A DNA stretch of 64,000 nt. It comes from Turbatrix aceti (lineage: Eukaryota; Nematoda; Chromadorea; Rhabditida; Panagrolaimidae). Position 1 is the stretch's first letter; every line of letters starts with the position of its first letter. Position numbers and translations under genes: made by a program. Shown piece by piece: positions 22,377 through 35,357 of this stretch. The stretch lies in the NCBI GenBank assembly GCA_963969345.1, contig OZ017769.1, positions 7,567,725 through 7,631,724 on the forward strand, given 5' to 3'. Below the pieces are notes generated by a model that was given only the letters and a program-made list of their open reading frames with translations, had not been told where the DNA came from and searched no databases.

Positions 22377-22525
22377 GGGTCAGACAGGTACCGGTGGATC
22401 AGGACAACGACGACTGGTCCCGTGAGAGAAGGCTATAAATTTCACGCTGTCACTACTGAAAATCGTGTTTGTACCCGGAGCCATCATCCGTACACGTAAA
22501 CACGCGAGCGTCGAGCAATACAAAA

Positions 22526-22533
22526 TTTTTATA
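22526..22533 (-). promoter_or_regulatory. Possible TATA box of the MARCH-type gene
   Basis: TATAAAAA on the minus strand about 150 bp upstream of the ATG at 22376. Weak evidence; no other core promoter element was identified. Confidence 0.3.
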
Positions 22534-25500
22534 GCCTTTGGCCGCCGAGGTTGCAAAAATTTTTCAATAACATTGACAACGACAACGACGACGACCTCGA
22601 GCACCGAGCTCTTCCGGTCGTCGTCGACAGCACCGCCCGCATTAATTCAATGGGCACTACGCTGATGCGAGTGACCACCGCTCGCTCGGTTTGGCCATGC
22701 AAGCTCAGCTCCGTCTGAATGTACTCAGCACACAAATGCGTTTCTTCTCACAAAGAGACGCGAGAAATCGTCGCTGATATATATCCTCAGAGCGATTTGA
22801 TTGTTCGGGACGTGTGACAAAAAATTTATACGGCAGAGTTTGTCTCAACGTTCTTCCGACATCCGGACAACCGTGCGCGTTCCAGGAAAGCGGCTATCGA
22901 GCGGATTAGTCGCGGCAATGCCTTAGATAAACGAAAAACATTGAATTTTCTTTTCGGAACGAAAAAGAAACTAGGCAACAAATTTCGTCATTAAAAGGTT
23001 CACAGAAGCCGGCGACCGACGAGAGCGAGCTTACAGTCTGCTGCGGCTTCCGAGCACACCCCAGAGCATGAACATGAACATGACTTGCAGCACGGAGTTC
23101 AAATAAAACAGCTGCAGCACTTTCGAGAATCACAAGACTCCCACATTGAGCGGAGAGATAAAACTTCCAAAATTGTCTTGCTGACGTCTTCCGCGAAGTC
23201 GGTGCCCATTTAGCATAAAAAATAATTTTTTATCCACAAAAAACGAAGTCAGGAATAAAGCGGCATTCATAAAAAAGCATTGCCTGTCTGAATGGAGTGC
23301 CTGAAGGTGCAGAGCACTTAAAAGTGCCGGCGAAGAGAGCAACACCCTCCTCCGTTCGACAAACACGGCCCAGGCCGAAAAAGTTGGTTGGTCGTTGTCC
23401 CCCCCCCCCCCACACCCGTGTCGCCCGGACCTCGGCCACCGGTCACATCTGTCTCCACTGCCACTGCATGCATGGGAATGCCTGAGAGCAAAAAATAGGC
23501 AAGCGAAGGCCTTGTTGCACCCATCGAAGCGGCAACACGCACGTGAGAGGAATAAGGAGGTGGTGACCACGGACACCGTGCAGACGCAAATTACCGTGAA
23601 ATTTCCGCAACAACTAACCATTGATTTGAGCGTCGGGCGTTGGACGTCGGTAGTCAGACGGAAAGCAGGGAAGAAGCGTGATACATCCGTCCTCTCTGCC
23701 TTTGGAAGAAGAACAACACCGCGGACGCTCGCTCGCAAATCATCGGACGCGCCACAGGCAATACATGATGATGCTACACCCGCCCGTGGACGGTCTGAGT
23801 GAAATTTCTGACTCACGTGGTGCTCTGACCAGACACTGACCCCAGCGGCGAAAGTAACGATATAATTGGCCGTCGACCGGTCCTATTATAATATACATTT
23901 CACATTTTTTTACGCTATCTATCGATTTGGATTTGGATTTTAATTTCGAATTCGAATTCAAATTCGCGGAAGAAATACGGTTCTTCCGCGCCTGCCAGCC
24001 CGCCCAGCACAATAAAAATAAAAATTAGATGAGCGAATTACACCCTCTTAATGTTAGTGACCGGCTCGAGCATTTCAGGGCTTAACGCAGGCCTCGAAGC
24101 AGTGCAGGGAGGGATACTACCAATTGCGCGGTGCCTAGCAGACCAAGAATGATGCGCCGACGGAAGGGGGAAGAAGGAAGGGGTGCCCATGCCCGCGATG
24201 GATGTGGGGTGTGGGATGTTGTTAGCGCGGGCGTAGTCAGTAGTCAGTATTCAGGATTAATTGACCGCAACTCCGAAAGTTGGCCAGACGCGGCCGGAGC
24301 AGCAGCAGAGGCCGCGACCGGCGGGGGGAAATACCACAAGCCGGGTTAAGGCGGACTCGCGCGAGCAAGTTTACACAAATCAGCACGGGCTGGCCAGGAG
24401 CCGGGGAGCCGAGGCCGAGGGGTCGTAAACCTCTGCTGACCCCTCCTGCGCAACCTGCAGGAAGCGCAGCTGCTGCCTCGCAAGAGAGAGAACAGGCGGG
24501 GGCCCGGTGCCGACCGAAAGAAAAGAAATGATTTGTAATAGCAAAAAGCAAAAATCACGATGCATACATCCGGCGCGCCCTTCAGGCAGGCAAAATTGGA
24601 AAGTTGGAATCAAATTCGTCACTTTTGCACTAAGCGCGTGCCGGAACTTACAAATAAATGGCACACAGGCAGGGAAGGCAGTTCACGCAAACGCAGCACT
24701 CCTACATACTTTATAAAGTCAAAAACACATCCCCAACGGAAAGAACAAATTGCGGAGAGGTAATACGATCGCATTCCCTCACCAGACAGGCCAGACTCTT
24801 CAGGATGACACTTGGAGGTGCTGCCGTGCTGTGCTGCGTTGTTTTGCGTTCTTAAAAGGGCCTGGCTCTTCTCGTTTTTTCCTCCGACATGAATGATGCG
24901 CAAAATGTCATAAACAAAACGGAGAGATACATAGATGTCCACAGGTAGCAGTTAACCGTCCTCGTCCTTGTATACGTCCGCCGATTGCGTCTCCCGTTCA
25001 AAAAAACAGCGGGGTGCTTGGAAAGAAAAAAAAGTATTCATAGACGAATGATGCTTTGGAAACGATCCTCCTTCGCGCACCTACACCAGAACAAAACCAG
25101 GATCAAGTAGTCAAAGAGAAAGAAAAAGAGAAAACGGTACAATTTTGCATAACTGAGAGGGGGGGGGCATTCGTTGCAACAAATGTCTGAAATTTGTTCG
25201 ACAGGCAGGAAGAAAGCTGACCGCCTTGGTGGTAGCAGCAAAATGACCCTCGGCATGGCTCAGGAATAGGGGGCTATCTATTTCACAGGTACAAAGGAGC
25301 ACAAGCACGACAAAGAGTGGCCCGCCAGCCCAGTTGGACAATATGTACGTATGCCGCGTCCGGCAGAAAGAAGCGGAATTGGCGGTTGGGCGGTGTCGAT
25401 GCCTACGAGCGCTGTGTTTTTACAACCGAGACAAGACAAAAAGCAGGCTTTCCGGAAATGCCTGCGCAAGTCGTTATACAAGCTCAGCCGCAGCTGCAAG

Positions 25501-26848
25501 CAGCACCAAACAATTCCGACTGGAATTAGGGAGCGGTCGGCCACGGCCACGGCCGCGGGCGCGGGCGCGGGCAGAAGAGTGGACGAAGCCCACTCCGATG
25601 ACTGATTAGAGTTCCGCCGGCCGGATGGCCTTGTAGCTGTCAAAAGGCTCTATTTGGTGATTAGCAGAAACCAAAGCATGTCAACGTGAACGTAGAGGAA
25701 GGACTTGGTCGCTGCTACAGCTGCTGCTGCTGCTCCGCGAAGGAAGGGTGCTTTTTGTTAAGGCAGTCGTTATGCAATAAGGAAAAGCCGCAGCACCGCA
25801 GCAGCACGTTAACAACGTGTAATAAACTTTGCGGGGGGCAATTGGGAGGGGGTTTGTAACACTTTGAGGGGTACTACGAACCCAACAAACCCTTTCATGG
25901 TTTTTAAATGGTTAAAATCCGGACAGTCAAATGCGGTATTTCAACAACAAAGAATAACAAACCGGACAAAGTGGAGAAACTGCCGGCAACCGATTCGGCG
26001 GGCGGGTGACGGATGGGCCTTCTTGCTTGCAAAGTCGCCTTGGCCTTGACGCAAGAGGCACAAAAGACTCGCGCACCAGCTGTCTGGTAATGTACATATG
26101 CGTGGTGGTTTTGGTTCGCACACGGAGCCGGGTAATAACGGCTAATGGAGGAACAACGCCCGCGCCAACCACGACCACGACCACGACCACGACAAGTCAA
26201 TCATTCATCCACCCACCCCACCCCCACCGGCGCACGGCTGGAATGGCACCGAGTCTGTCAACAACTGGTACTAATGATCTGGCTCAAGACAAGACATGCG
26301 CTACACCCCTGCCAGACTAGTGGAAAGCTCGGAAAAGCGAAATCCCCCACAACCCACGTTGTGCGAGTTATTTTGGGTTGTTTATCAGTGAATGAATGCT
26401 CTGCAAAACTGCTTCCCCTGAATGCTCCGCGGCGATTAACGACAGAACAGCAGTAAAACAGCGATAAAACACGGAATTATGTGTAGGTAGGCAGACAAGA
26501 ATACAGGACAAAACTCGTCCGAAGAGGTAGTAAGTGTACGCTGCATTTATTAGGAAAGGGCCCCGGTTAATCCCCAACCAGCCGTCCGACGCAAATCAGT
26601 CACGTGTCGGAGCAAAAACAAAACAACCGCTCGAAGCACCTGAGATGCGGTCTTGGGGTGTGGGACAAAACGGGTTTTGTACATATATGTATGTTTTTGG
26701 TAATTTGTACGGCGATTGAAACAAAGTCAAAGTTTCAAAGTCAAATTCAAGGCGACAGGCGGGTGATCGACCCCTCCAAGCAGGACCGGGGGTGTTTGTT
26801 GTCCCCGTCGTCGCCTTGCATTGTTTCGAAGGCGTCCAGCCAACACAC

Positions 26849-26878
26849 GCCGCCACCGCCACCGCCGCCGCCGCCAGC
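26849..26878. repeat. CCG/CCA trinucleotide tract
   Basis: Tandem CCG and CCA triplets in otherwise unannotated DNA. Confidence 0.7.
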
Positions 26879-27899
26879 GCAAAGAGCGTGGCGGTTACTC
26901 GCGCACTCAACCGTCGCATCTCACACATCTGCACGCGTTAATCCAGCCTGCGGCGCGCGCGACGAGTGGCCCTCGGCGGTGGTCAGGTCAGGCACCACCT
27001 CCTCACCCCTTCCGGCCGATTAACACCATTTGTTCGTTCACCAAGCACGCTCAATTCGATTCTGTCTGACTGAGAGTGTTGTTCGTCACATAAGCGACTC
27101 CGCAACAGAGGAATGAGGGAGGCGCGAAGTAAAGTGAACTGCACGGATGTCCTCTTGTCATGATGATCGATAACTGGATTTGCATTTACACGCAAAAAAT
27201 AAAAAAAACAGGGTTCGAGACTGACGGATACCTTGGCGGACAAAAAAAACTAAAAACTCGAAAAATTGAAGACTTTGATTCTGCGACCCCAAAAAATGAA
27301 AGTTTTTCGGAAAAATGACACTGTAATCACAAAATGGGGGCAATTTGGCATCTAAATGCACCACTTAGGCACTTTCGAGCAATTAAATCGAAATGAAATG
27401 AAAGTTCGAGGTACATACATACTCGCCAAGGTGCCCCTGCGTGGTCCGCAGAGTCGGCGATTTCTTGCGATCCGTCGCGAAAGGCGTTCTTCGTTCAAGG
27501 GACTAACAAAGCAAACAGGCGACAATCACTCGCACCAGCCAGCGGTGAGAGAAGATTTGTAACGATTACCACGTCGCGGAGCTGCAGCGGTCAACGCCAC
27601 TCTATGCGATGGATGCGTGTTCGCTCAATCACGTCCAAGTCTTCTTCCGACTATTAATTATATCTGTCACCTGGACATGTCACAATAACGATAACAACTT
27701 CCCCCCGCTGGGTTCATAAATTCTCAAATCCCATGGAAAACCCCCGATTATCTTTTTTTATGACTGCAAAAAAAAATTGTTTTTGGATTTAAAAAAAAAC
27801 GAAGTACGGCGGGACGCATGAATTGTGATGATTTTTAGCGGTTGATTTTCGAATAAAAGTTGAATGGATCTGTGAGTGCCAAAAAAACTGTTGACTGGC

Positions 27900-29488
27900 T
27901 TATGCATCACCAGTTTGATCTTCGATAAGAGGACGTGTTTCGGAGGTTTCAACAGATGGTTTGCTCTTGGTTTGTCCTTCTGTTTCGTCCTGAAATGATT
28001 ACGCGTTTGATCAACCTGGAAAACACTTCAAGAAATTTTTACAATAAAACAAAGCTGCCTGAAAACGGCGCTCTCGGTCAGGGAATTGGAATTCGACCGA
28101 ATAAAATACAACACTAGCAGCAGATCGGGACTGTATTTTGTATTATGTATCGTGATGCCTCTGTCGTTGACGTGGGCGTTTGGATCAACGGCTGCACGCT
28201 AAAACAAAAAATACACTTGTCAGATTTGGTCAAAAATAAGCCGTTTCAAATCACCCAATTTTCATCCTTCTTCAGCTGAAAAAAAGTGGTTACTCAAATT
28301 GCATCAGGTTAACTGAAAACTCACGAATCTGGTGAGAGTTTTCTGGAAAATCGTTTGACGGTTGGAAATTTTTTGCCCGAGAAGGAAAAGATCGCCGAGA
28401 TTGAGGAAAAAGAGGAAAAGCATGACAAAGTAGTAAAAACCAAAAAGTTTTTCGTTGTACATGTTAAGCGGCAGCAGACACTCCATCGTAAAATTCATCG
28501 GCGCACCGAATCTCTCCATCGGCACGTCGCAGAGAGTGACGCGCGGGAAGTGGCCGGTCGATTCCCATGGCTTTGATAAACTCTCGATCGGATAAAAGTA
28601 TGAACCGGTGAAGAAGCCGTAGACAAACAGGTTGCCGACCAGGATGAAGAGGATGGTGATGCGCATGATGACGTATAGAGATGTGACAAAGTACGAATTT
28701 CTAAGGCAGAGGAAGAACACATGATTCGAACTGTGCGCGTTGAACAAAGATCGGGCAATGCGCTTGATGGCCATGTTTCTGTCTTTATTGTTGTTTATTT
28801 GGCGATCTGCGTATTTAGCGGTGCCGATGAGCGACTTGATAGGATATCCTGAGATCCAGTTGAACGAGCGGAAGAGCATGATCGGGAGGTACAGGAAAAA
28901 AGCTTGGGTAGCAAGGATGTAGGGCACCCATTGGTAGTACGCCACCTGACGGTCTTTCCGGAAGCCTACGGCACTGTTCGCCGGTTCATGTGCGTAGAGG
29001 TAGTATGTGTTTTCCACAAACTAAAAACATTAGATTAGTCAGGATCTTTGATTTTAAGAATGTCATGAAATGGGTTTATTTTGGGTAAAAATGACTGAAA
29101 ATGCATCCGTAATCAAAAATGCAATTTATCAGGTATACAAACAATTTACGATGCCTTCCTGGGTGCGTTATCAGCTCAGGTATTTATTTCTACTCACATT
29201 CGAAGAAGAAAAGTACTTATATCGAAGATGCAAAAGTACTGTTGCCCAAAAAAATAAAAGAAAACCTACGCAGTAATCATTGGTGTACTCATTCCATCCT
29301 CTTGGAAACTCGGCTTTTGTATAGCAAGTGATGACGTTATTGATGAAAAACTTCAGAATGTTAATGAAGGCGCCCCCGAGGAGAAGCAGAGGACCAACTT
29401 TGTAGGTTAGTCTGTCGACGAGACCGCTCTCCGAAGGCTCTTTGATGTAGTTGTCGATCTGCTTGCTGAAGAATTGCAGATAGTCCAT
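27900..29488 (-). CDS. Innexin A
   Basis: Exons 29270-29488, 28325-29020, 28255-28275, 28043-28198 and 27900-27989, all phase 0, give 393 residues. The innexin signature YYQWVPYI is present, with four membrane segments. Extracellular loop 1 has its two cysteines (ITCYTK, NDYCFVENTYY) and loop 2 its two (RVTLCDV, TMECLLP). GHFPRVTLCDV is a family hallmark. Innexins oligomerise into gap junctions or hemichannels. The cytoplasmic part deviates: a 21 bp micro-exon (LKKDENW) and YSPDLLLVLYFIRSNSNS replace the usual DGVFVLRLI block, and the last exon is an acidic tail (KPSVETSETRPLIEDQ). The last two donors (GTGATT, GTAAAA) are non-optimal, so the C-terminus is less certain than the core. It is the leftmost of the five-gene cluster. 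Confidence 0.87.
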
Positions 29489-30382
29489 GATGGCAGTTTG
29501 AAATGCGTCGAGAAGCCAGCCAATGCAGCAGTCGTAGCACGCCCGAGAATGAATGGTGCAGCGTTTTTATCGGGAGGGGGGGAAACAGGCAATCTGGAGA
29601 ATGCAATCTGATTTGAGGGTTGCTTATCAACTCATTATACGAGACACTGTCGCGATCGGCCTGAATACATTGCATACACAGAAGAGTCGACTCTTGCCAC
29701 GCGGACCGGACACCAGTCAACTTTCGTACCAAGTAAGTTTGCCGCTTTGTTGCTCTTTCAAATTTTTCAAACTTTACAAAAAAGTGTTGTGTTCATTTTT
29801 TACACACGTTCGTGTGCATTACAAGGAAAAACGCTGTTCAAAGGACCGTTTTTCGCGTGTTTGTAATGTAAAATTGTAGATTTATTGAATGGGAACGTAC
29901 GAGTCTTATCTTTCACCTGGACCCCGGTTGTGCTGAACAAATAAAGAAAATACATATATATTTAATATTGTTTAGAATAAGCTAACTTTCTTTAAGAGTT
30001 AATTAATTAGGCTCAAAAAAGTAAAAATATTAAAATTAATGTTCTTTGTTTCATCCAAAAAAAAATTTTTCCGCGTTTCATTTGTGACTAACCCCCGTTT
30101 ATTTCGCAGTAGATGACTCACATAAGATCGCCGCATTGGCAGTTCTTTTTTTGCATGTTGAGGGGGTGATCATGTACTACATACGTGCACCGTGATAAGT
30201 CTTTGAATCACCCGAAAAGCTTCTTTGAAATTTTTCTTTGTGCCCCGGAATGAATCATTCATGTGCTTCTTGAATAATATATACTTTGATTTATATTAAC
30301 AGAGTCCACGCACAACACGTACAACAACAAAGAATCTTCATTGCAACAACGTCGGGGCTAAATAACAATGAACAAAAACGTG
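29489..30382. other. Intergenic between innexins A and B
   Basis: Very AT-rich 890 bp that must contain the promoter of innexin A and the 3' untranslated region of innexin B, both on minus. A plus-strand frame at 29553-29879 has no family match. Confidence 0.45.
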
Positions 30383-32136
30383 CTAGTCGTCATGCTCCTT
30401 TTTGGGACCATAAAAGTGCTTCTTCCATTCTCTAAGAGCCTCTAAAAGACAATGTAGATCTTCATCAGTCAATTCCTTGTTAGTTTTGAACATTTGAACA
30501 AATTTGGGGGTCAAAACGTATTCGCTGCAAAATTTCATGAAAAGATTGCCGGTAAACTCGCAGGCTGAACGCGTGTTGACGATTTGTTCGATGATCGTGA
30601 TGAGCATAGCGCCGTCGGAGCCAACGTAGTCGACAAAGTCTTCAAAGAGGCCTTCAATCGCCATTGCAATCATGTAGGCTTTGTTGTAATTTTTGTTTTT
30701 CTGGAAATGTTATTTTTTTTACTTTTCCAGGTAGATTTTACCTGTATTACCTTAGCAAGAGCATTGGCAAAAGCAATCTGCTTTTCTGGACTCCGCGTGC
30801 CATGTTTGCGATGTCCGAGCAAATTGACATCTGGGATTGTCGGAAAAATTAAATCCAGGGCGTGATAAGCGTGATCGGCGAGCATAATCGAACGCTGCCG
30901 CTTGCTGAGACGCGTCACCCACCAGGTGAGGTTGAAGACGTTGACGATCTGCAAACCCGCGAGAAATACCCATGTGACCAGGTACATGGCTTCGCAGTAG
31001 AGGTGCATCGTGAGCACGCACTGCAGGAGAAACTCGTGCTTAGTCGCCACTTGATGCATATCGAATTCGGTAACCGGCATATTGCAGAGGGCAACGCGGG
31101 GAAAATATCCCGTCGTCCACCACTTTTTGCCGGCCATGAGGATGTCTTGGACGACGCGGCCACCAAATCGAGAGTACGAGGGTTCGGCTATGATTGACGT
31201 CAGTGTCATCATCTAAAATGGTTTCAGGAAATCGTTTTGGAAATGAATAAATCCATAAAAGTCGAAAAACTGACGACGATTATAATATTGATAATCTGCA
31301 GAATTTTCATGAAAAAGTATACTGACGAGGCCGTGTAAAACCGCTCCCAGCAGTTGAAAAGAGTGATATGAGTTCTGCGAACCGTCGATGCCGCATCGTA
31401 GTAGTACACGCATTCGCGGACGTCTTCATGCGATGTGCCCAACTGTGAACGCGTATCATGCAGTTTTTTTAGGACAAATCTGAAGTCTGAAATTTATTTT
31501 TATGATTTTTATGTCATTACAAAGCACGCGGCGGCCAGGCAATCATGAGTCGCATCATCTGGCGTTCCAGAGAGTGACCACTTACAGCTATTGGTGTAGA
31601 AGTAGTCCCACAGGTGCTGCGGCAAGCAGAGTAGCAAAGCGAGGAAGAAATAGATAAACGGCAGCCACTAAAAATCAACATCATGATTTATGGCCAAATT
31701 TTGTTTGCCCATAATTATTTTTAGACTTTTTATGTTTTTTCCAAAAATTGTTTTTTATTTCTTTTTAACGTACCTGGTAGTATCCGAGACTTTGGTCGTC
31801 GCCGAGCTTGACCGACGTGGACGAATTGACGGATTCACGGGGATCAACGAAAAAGGTGCCTTCGACGAAACAGTAATCCTGGGCGTACTGTATCCAGCTG
31901 CCGCGCCAGTTTCCCTTGCCCCAGCAATTGATAGGCTTGAGAAAGTGCATGCCGGTGAAGAGAGCCACACTCATGAACAGGAGTCCGTAGGGCGCCAGAC
32001 GGGTGTTGAACAGGTCAACGAGGTCCTGATTGATGCGTTTACGCAGCAGAAAAGAGAAATACGAGTCCGGGCGATCGAGCATGTCGTGTATCTGCAATGC
32101 GGACCAATGCTTCTTCTTTTTCTTTCGCCTCATCAT
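30383..32136 (-). CDS. Innexin B
   Basis: Exons 31774-32136, 31586-31667, 31275-31486, 30742-31212 and 30383-30700 (phases 0, 1, 0, 0) encode 481 residues. Visible innexin features are GYYQWLPFI, loop 1 cysteines (NCWGK, QDYCFVEGTFF), WWTTGYFPRVALCNM in loop 2 with a second cysteine (LLQCVLTM), four membrane segments and the C-terminal FEDFVDYVGSDGAMLITIIE. The N-terminus begins with an unusual poly-basic stretch, MMRRKKKKKHW. The phase 1 junction after YFYTNS was chosen over a phase 0 read-through because it uses GTAAGT and yields a charged intracellular loop (LKKLHDTRSQLGTSHEDV). Donor GTC/GTCAGT in exon 3 is acceptable but not ideal. Confidence 0.87.
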
Positions 32137-33408
32137 CGCTCGTGGCGCCGCTGGAAAGCGTCGATCGCGGTGCGATCAAAGCGTGGGAAAAAAGCAATAG
32201 TTTAGTCTAGGCCCGGCGCGTCGATGGCAATCGGTCACGGCCCGTGCAAAATACTGGGGGCAGCCCAACAGTAGCCATCTCTCCTGCCAATGCGACACAC
32301 ATGCCACACAAACACACATGCACAAATTATTCAGAAGTGCTTCAAAAAATAGGTGATCAAAACCCTGGACAGGGGTGGTTAGAAAAAAAGAAGGAAACGC
32401 GGCGTAAAAAGAAGCCAAGTGATTTGGAAGAAAAAACCATAAACATATCCAAGCAGAACAAGCAGACGAGACAAGATGCGGCCGTTCAGCTCAGACTGGA
32501 CAGCAAGTGGATCGTTTTTGTCTGTTGTCCCGTATAGTCCCTCCTGCCACCTGGTGGGGGTGATATGACTGACTTTGAGGGGAGTGCCTAGTCTCTGTGA
32601 ACAGGATCTGTAACCAGGAAAATTTTATTTTATGTTTTTCTAATGTTTGGCTCACCCAGAAAAAAAAACAAATTTTTTATTCACCAATCGATTTGTGCGG
32701 TCCCATTTTTTTTCGAAACAAACGATGATTAAACCAAGCCCTCCATGTCCGCAATTTTCTTTCTCTCACTCCGTCACACAATCTCAGCTTTTTTTGTTTT
32801 ACCACCCACCCCGTGATCCATGATCCCTAAAGTACAGAAACGAAAGTTATGCGCACGCGTCTACACAATCTGCTTGTGCAAAACAATTTAGTCTGGCTCG
32901 TGTTTCAAAGCGGCATCACCGAATGAATCCCCGGAAAAAAGGCGAGATAAATCATCTGTGATGGCCCGGAAAGATTACGATGTCGCGACGAGTGCACTGC
33001 CAAGGAGGTTGTGTTTTTGAGGTGACAAGGTGACGCTGGCATCTAAATAGAGACACCACTTCTTTGTCCCCTTCGCGACAGTTTACGGGCAGTCGGTGAG
33101 TCGCGGCTATGCTAATGAGCAGGGGAGATCGTAACGACTAACATAAGTGCCTCGTCTGGCGGACAATTTCTTTCAAACCGAGGAGACAACTTTTGACATG
33201 AGTGTGAATCGTGAGAACATGCCCTTTACACCGATGCCGGACAAAGACTTTTATGGGAATTTTAAAAAAACTAATGTCAACATTGGAATGAGGGAGAGTT
33301 CCGGGATGGCAAAGTTTGTTATTGCTCTTATGAAATTTAAAAAAAACAAAAGCTGTAAAAAAACAAATGATGGCGATGTCAGGATTGATTTTTAGGTAGA
33401 CGAACACG
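32137..33408. other. Divergent intergenic region between innexins B and C
   Basis: 1.27 kb between two head-to-head innexin starts, so it should hold both promoters or a shared one. A pyrimidine tract and TTTTTAG at 33391-33397 sits 11 bp before the ATG of innexin C and may be the acceptor of a 5' untranslated exon. The plus frame at 33198-33395 has no motif. I could not assign core promoter elements. Confidence 0.5.
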
Positions 33409-35132
33409 ATGACAAATGTCCTGGAGAGTGTGCGTCTGAACGCACTTCTTGATAAAGTCATCAAATGGCACTACGACGATGATTTCATCGACAGGATCAA
33501 TCATTCGTTCATCGCTATTGTCCTCAATAGTTTTTCAATTTTTCTCATTGCAAGGCACAGTATCGGACATGCCATTCAATGTTACATACCGAAAGAGTAC
33601 CCCGTAAGTTTTTTCTCTGCATTGTCACGCGCGCATAATACCTGGCTAGATTTTAGTTCACCTGGGAAGGCTTTATAAGAACATATTGTAAGTTTAAACA
33701 TTTGAAACAAATCACGATTGTTAAAGTTATTTTTTAGGTTTTATTGAAAACACGTATTACGTGAACGACACGCTCACGTCGTACCCCCGTCGGGATGAAC
33801 GCCATGCCACGGAGCTCTACTACTACCAATGGCAGCCCCTAATCTTCATTGGCATGGCCGTGATCGCATTTGCGCCCAAATTACTGTACCGCGCAGTCAT
33901 GCATTTGTTTTGCTGTGAGCTGTTTTTGATTTTTTTTGTTTTTCTAGAAACATCTGGATGAATGAGCAATGAATGCTCTATGGGAAAATCCGGGTTGAGT
34001 CATCTGACAGTCCTCACTTTCACTTTCAGCGCACAACTACCCTACCGTAATCGACGCCCTTAGTTTGGCTCTCGAAAAAAACAAAAAGGAAAAAGTAGAA
34101 AATTGTATGTTTTTCATATTTTTTGACGATTGTATACGCTGTTTTTTTGCCCTTTTTGAAAGGTTTTAATGAAATTGTAAATATTTATGATTTTTGATTC
34201 AGGGAAAAAGGCAAAAACCGACAGAACCGCAGGTCATCAGGTTGCGCAACGTCTCATTGCAATCCATAAAGAGCGTCATCCGAACTGGAAAAGTCCTCCA
34301 CAATCACCCGTCGGGCAGAATGAGCTTCAATCGATTACTAAAAGTCCCCCACAATCGCCCGACGGTCAAAATGAGCTAGAGCCGCTCAAAAACAGTTTTC
34401 TTCAATCACCGTTTAACCAATACTGGCGAAAGCCGGTCATCAGTGATAATATCCCTCATTCGGTTTTCGGATGGTCCGTTTCCGCCAACTATGTTCTCAT
34501 GAAGATCGGCATCCTCGTAAGCATCATCGTCAATCTCTACGTCATGAAATCAGCTCTCGGAGCTTCTTCAATATTTTGGGCCGGCGATCTCATAGACAAG
34601 CTTGCCGCCGGTGACACTTGGAAAACAAATGGCTATTTTCCCAGGGTCACATTCTGCGATGTTGATACCCGTGACATCGGTCAGGCAAGATCGCACACGG
34701 TTCAGTGCCTCATCATGCTCAACATGTTCATCGAGAAGATGTACCTCATTTTATGGGTCTATTTCCTCATCATGATAGTTGTTACCTTTTTTAATCTGGC
34801 TTACTGGATTGTAAGACTACTGAATGGCAACGCCTATGTCCGGGATGTTTTGACGGTGAGCAAAAAGGCACAAAGGGGAGGAGCTCCAGAGACAAGGGCA
34901 ATTTGCACGTAGCCAAGAAATGAACGGATCCTTGTTTTTCTGTTGTCAACTGTCAATTTGTTTATTTCAGAAAAATGGTTACTCAGATGCCACCGGCAAT
35001 ATCGAAGTATTCACACGGGATTATTTGAACACGGATGGCATTTCGGTACTCTACCTCATCGAGTCCAACAACGGATACCTGGTCATGGCAGATGTCTGCA
35101 CGACCTTATACAAACATTATTACGATATATAA
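33409..35132 (+). CDS. Innexin C
   Basis: Six exons (33409-33603, 33657-33687, 33738-33914, 34030-34104, 34203-34855, 34971-35132; phases 0, 1, 1, 1, 0) encode 430 residues. Innexin marks include IQCYIPKEYP, CFIENTYYVND, YYYQWQPLI, NGYFPRVTFCDV and VQCLIMLN, with all four loop cysteines and four membrane segments. The first loop 1 exons are tiny (31 bp) and split the second cysteine codon. The cytoplasmic loop contains a direct repeat, KSPPQSPVGQNEL and KSPPQSPDGQNEL. The C-terminus has DGISVLYLIESNNGYLVMAD. Its closest neighbour in sequence is innexin D next door, so the two look like a tandem duplication. Confidence 0.9.
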
Positions 35133-35357
35133 ACTTCTTAGCGAATCTTTTACCCGTGTCGAGTAATTTAACAGATATCCGTTATAATTCATTGGGGAAT
35201 TTCCGTTTTTTTTTTAAATTTACACCGCTCGATAACATGACGTGTTTTTTAACGCTCACTCAGATGTATGATTGTCCGTGGCCGTTGTCTGACTATCGTG
35301 CTGTTTTGTGTCATGCTTTGTTTTTTTTTAAAGTGAAAAGAAAAAAATTTTAGCAGA

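Larger units (their letters stand above)
22377..27899. other. 5.5 kb gene-poor region
   Basis: No frame in this stretch shows a family motif or a chain of phase-matched exons. The longest (minus 23130-23816, plus 23395-23802) overlap each other and look like chance products of CpG-rich DNA. It has simple repeats: a C run near 23399, CCACGA repeats at 26168-26196 and a CCG/CCA tract at 26849-26878. A strong minus-strand donor-like site (ACT then GTAAGC) near 23030 could end a non-coding 5' exon of the MARCH gene. Most of the region may be regulatory or non-coding transcript. Confidence 0.4.

Noticed and set aside
23130..23816. Minus-strand 228-codon frame overlapping a 135-codon plus-strand frame
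   Set aside because: Both overlap in CpG-rich DNA, show no recognisable domain and contain homopolymer runs; likely chance.
26521..26545. GAGGTAGTAAGTGTA, resembling the let-7 family seed
   Set aside because: Only the first bases match and no complementary arm for a precursor hairpin is visible.
33147..33395. Plus-strand frame (contains MSVNRENMPFTPM) just before innexin C
   Set aside because: Ends in a stop before the innexin C acceptor, has no motif, and is best explained as upstream untranslated DNA.
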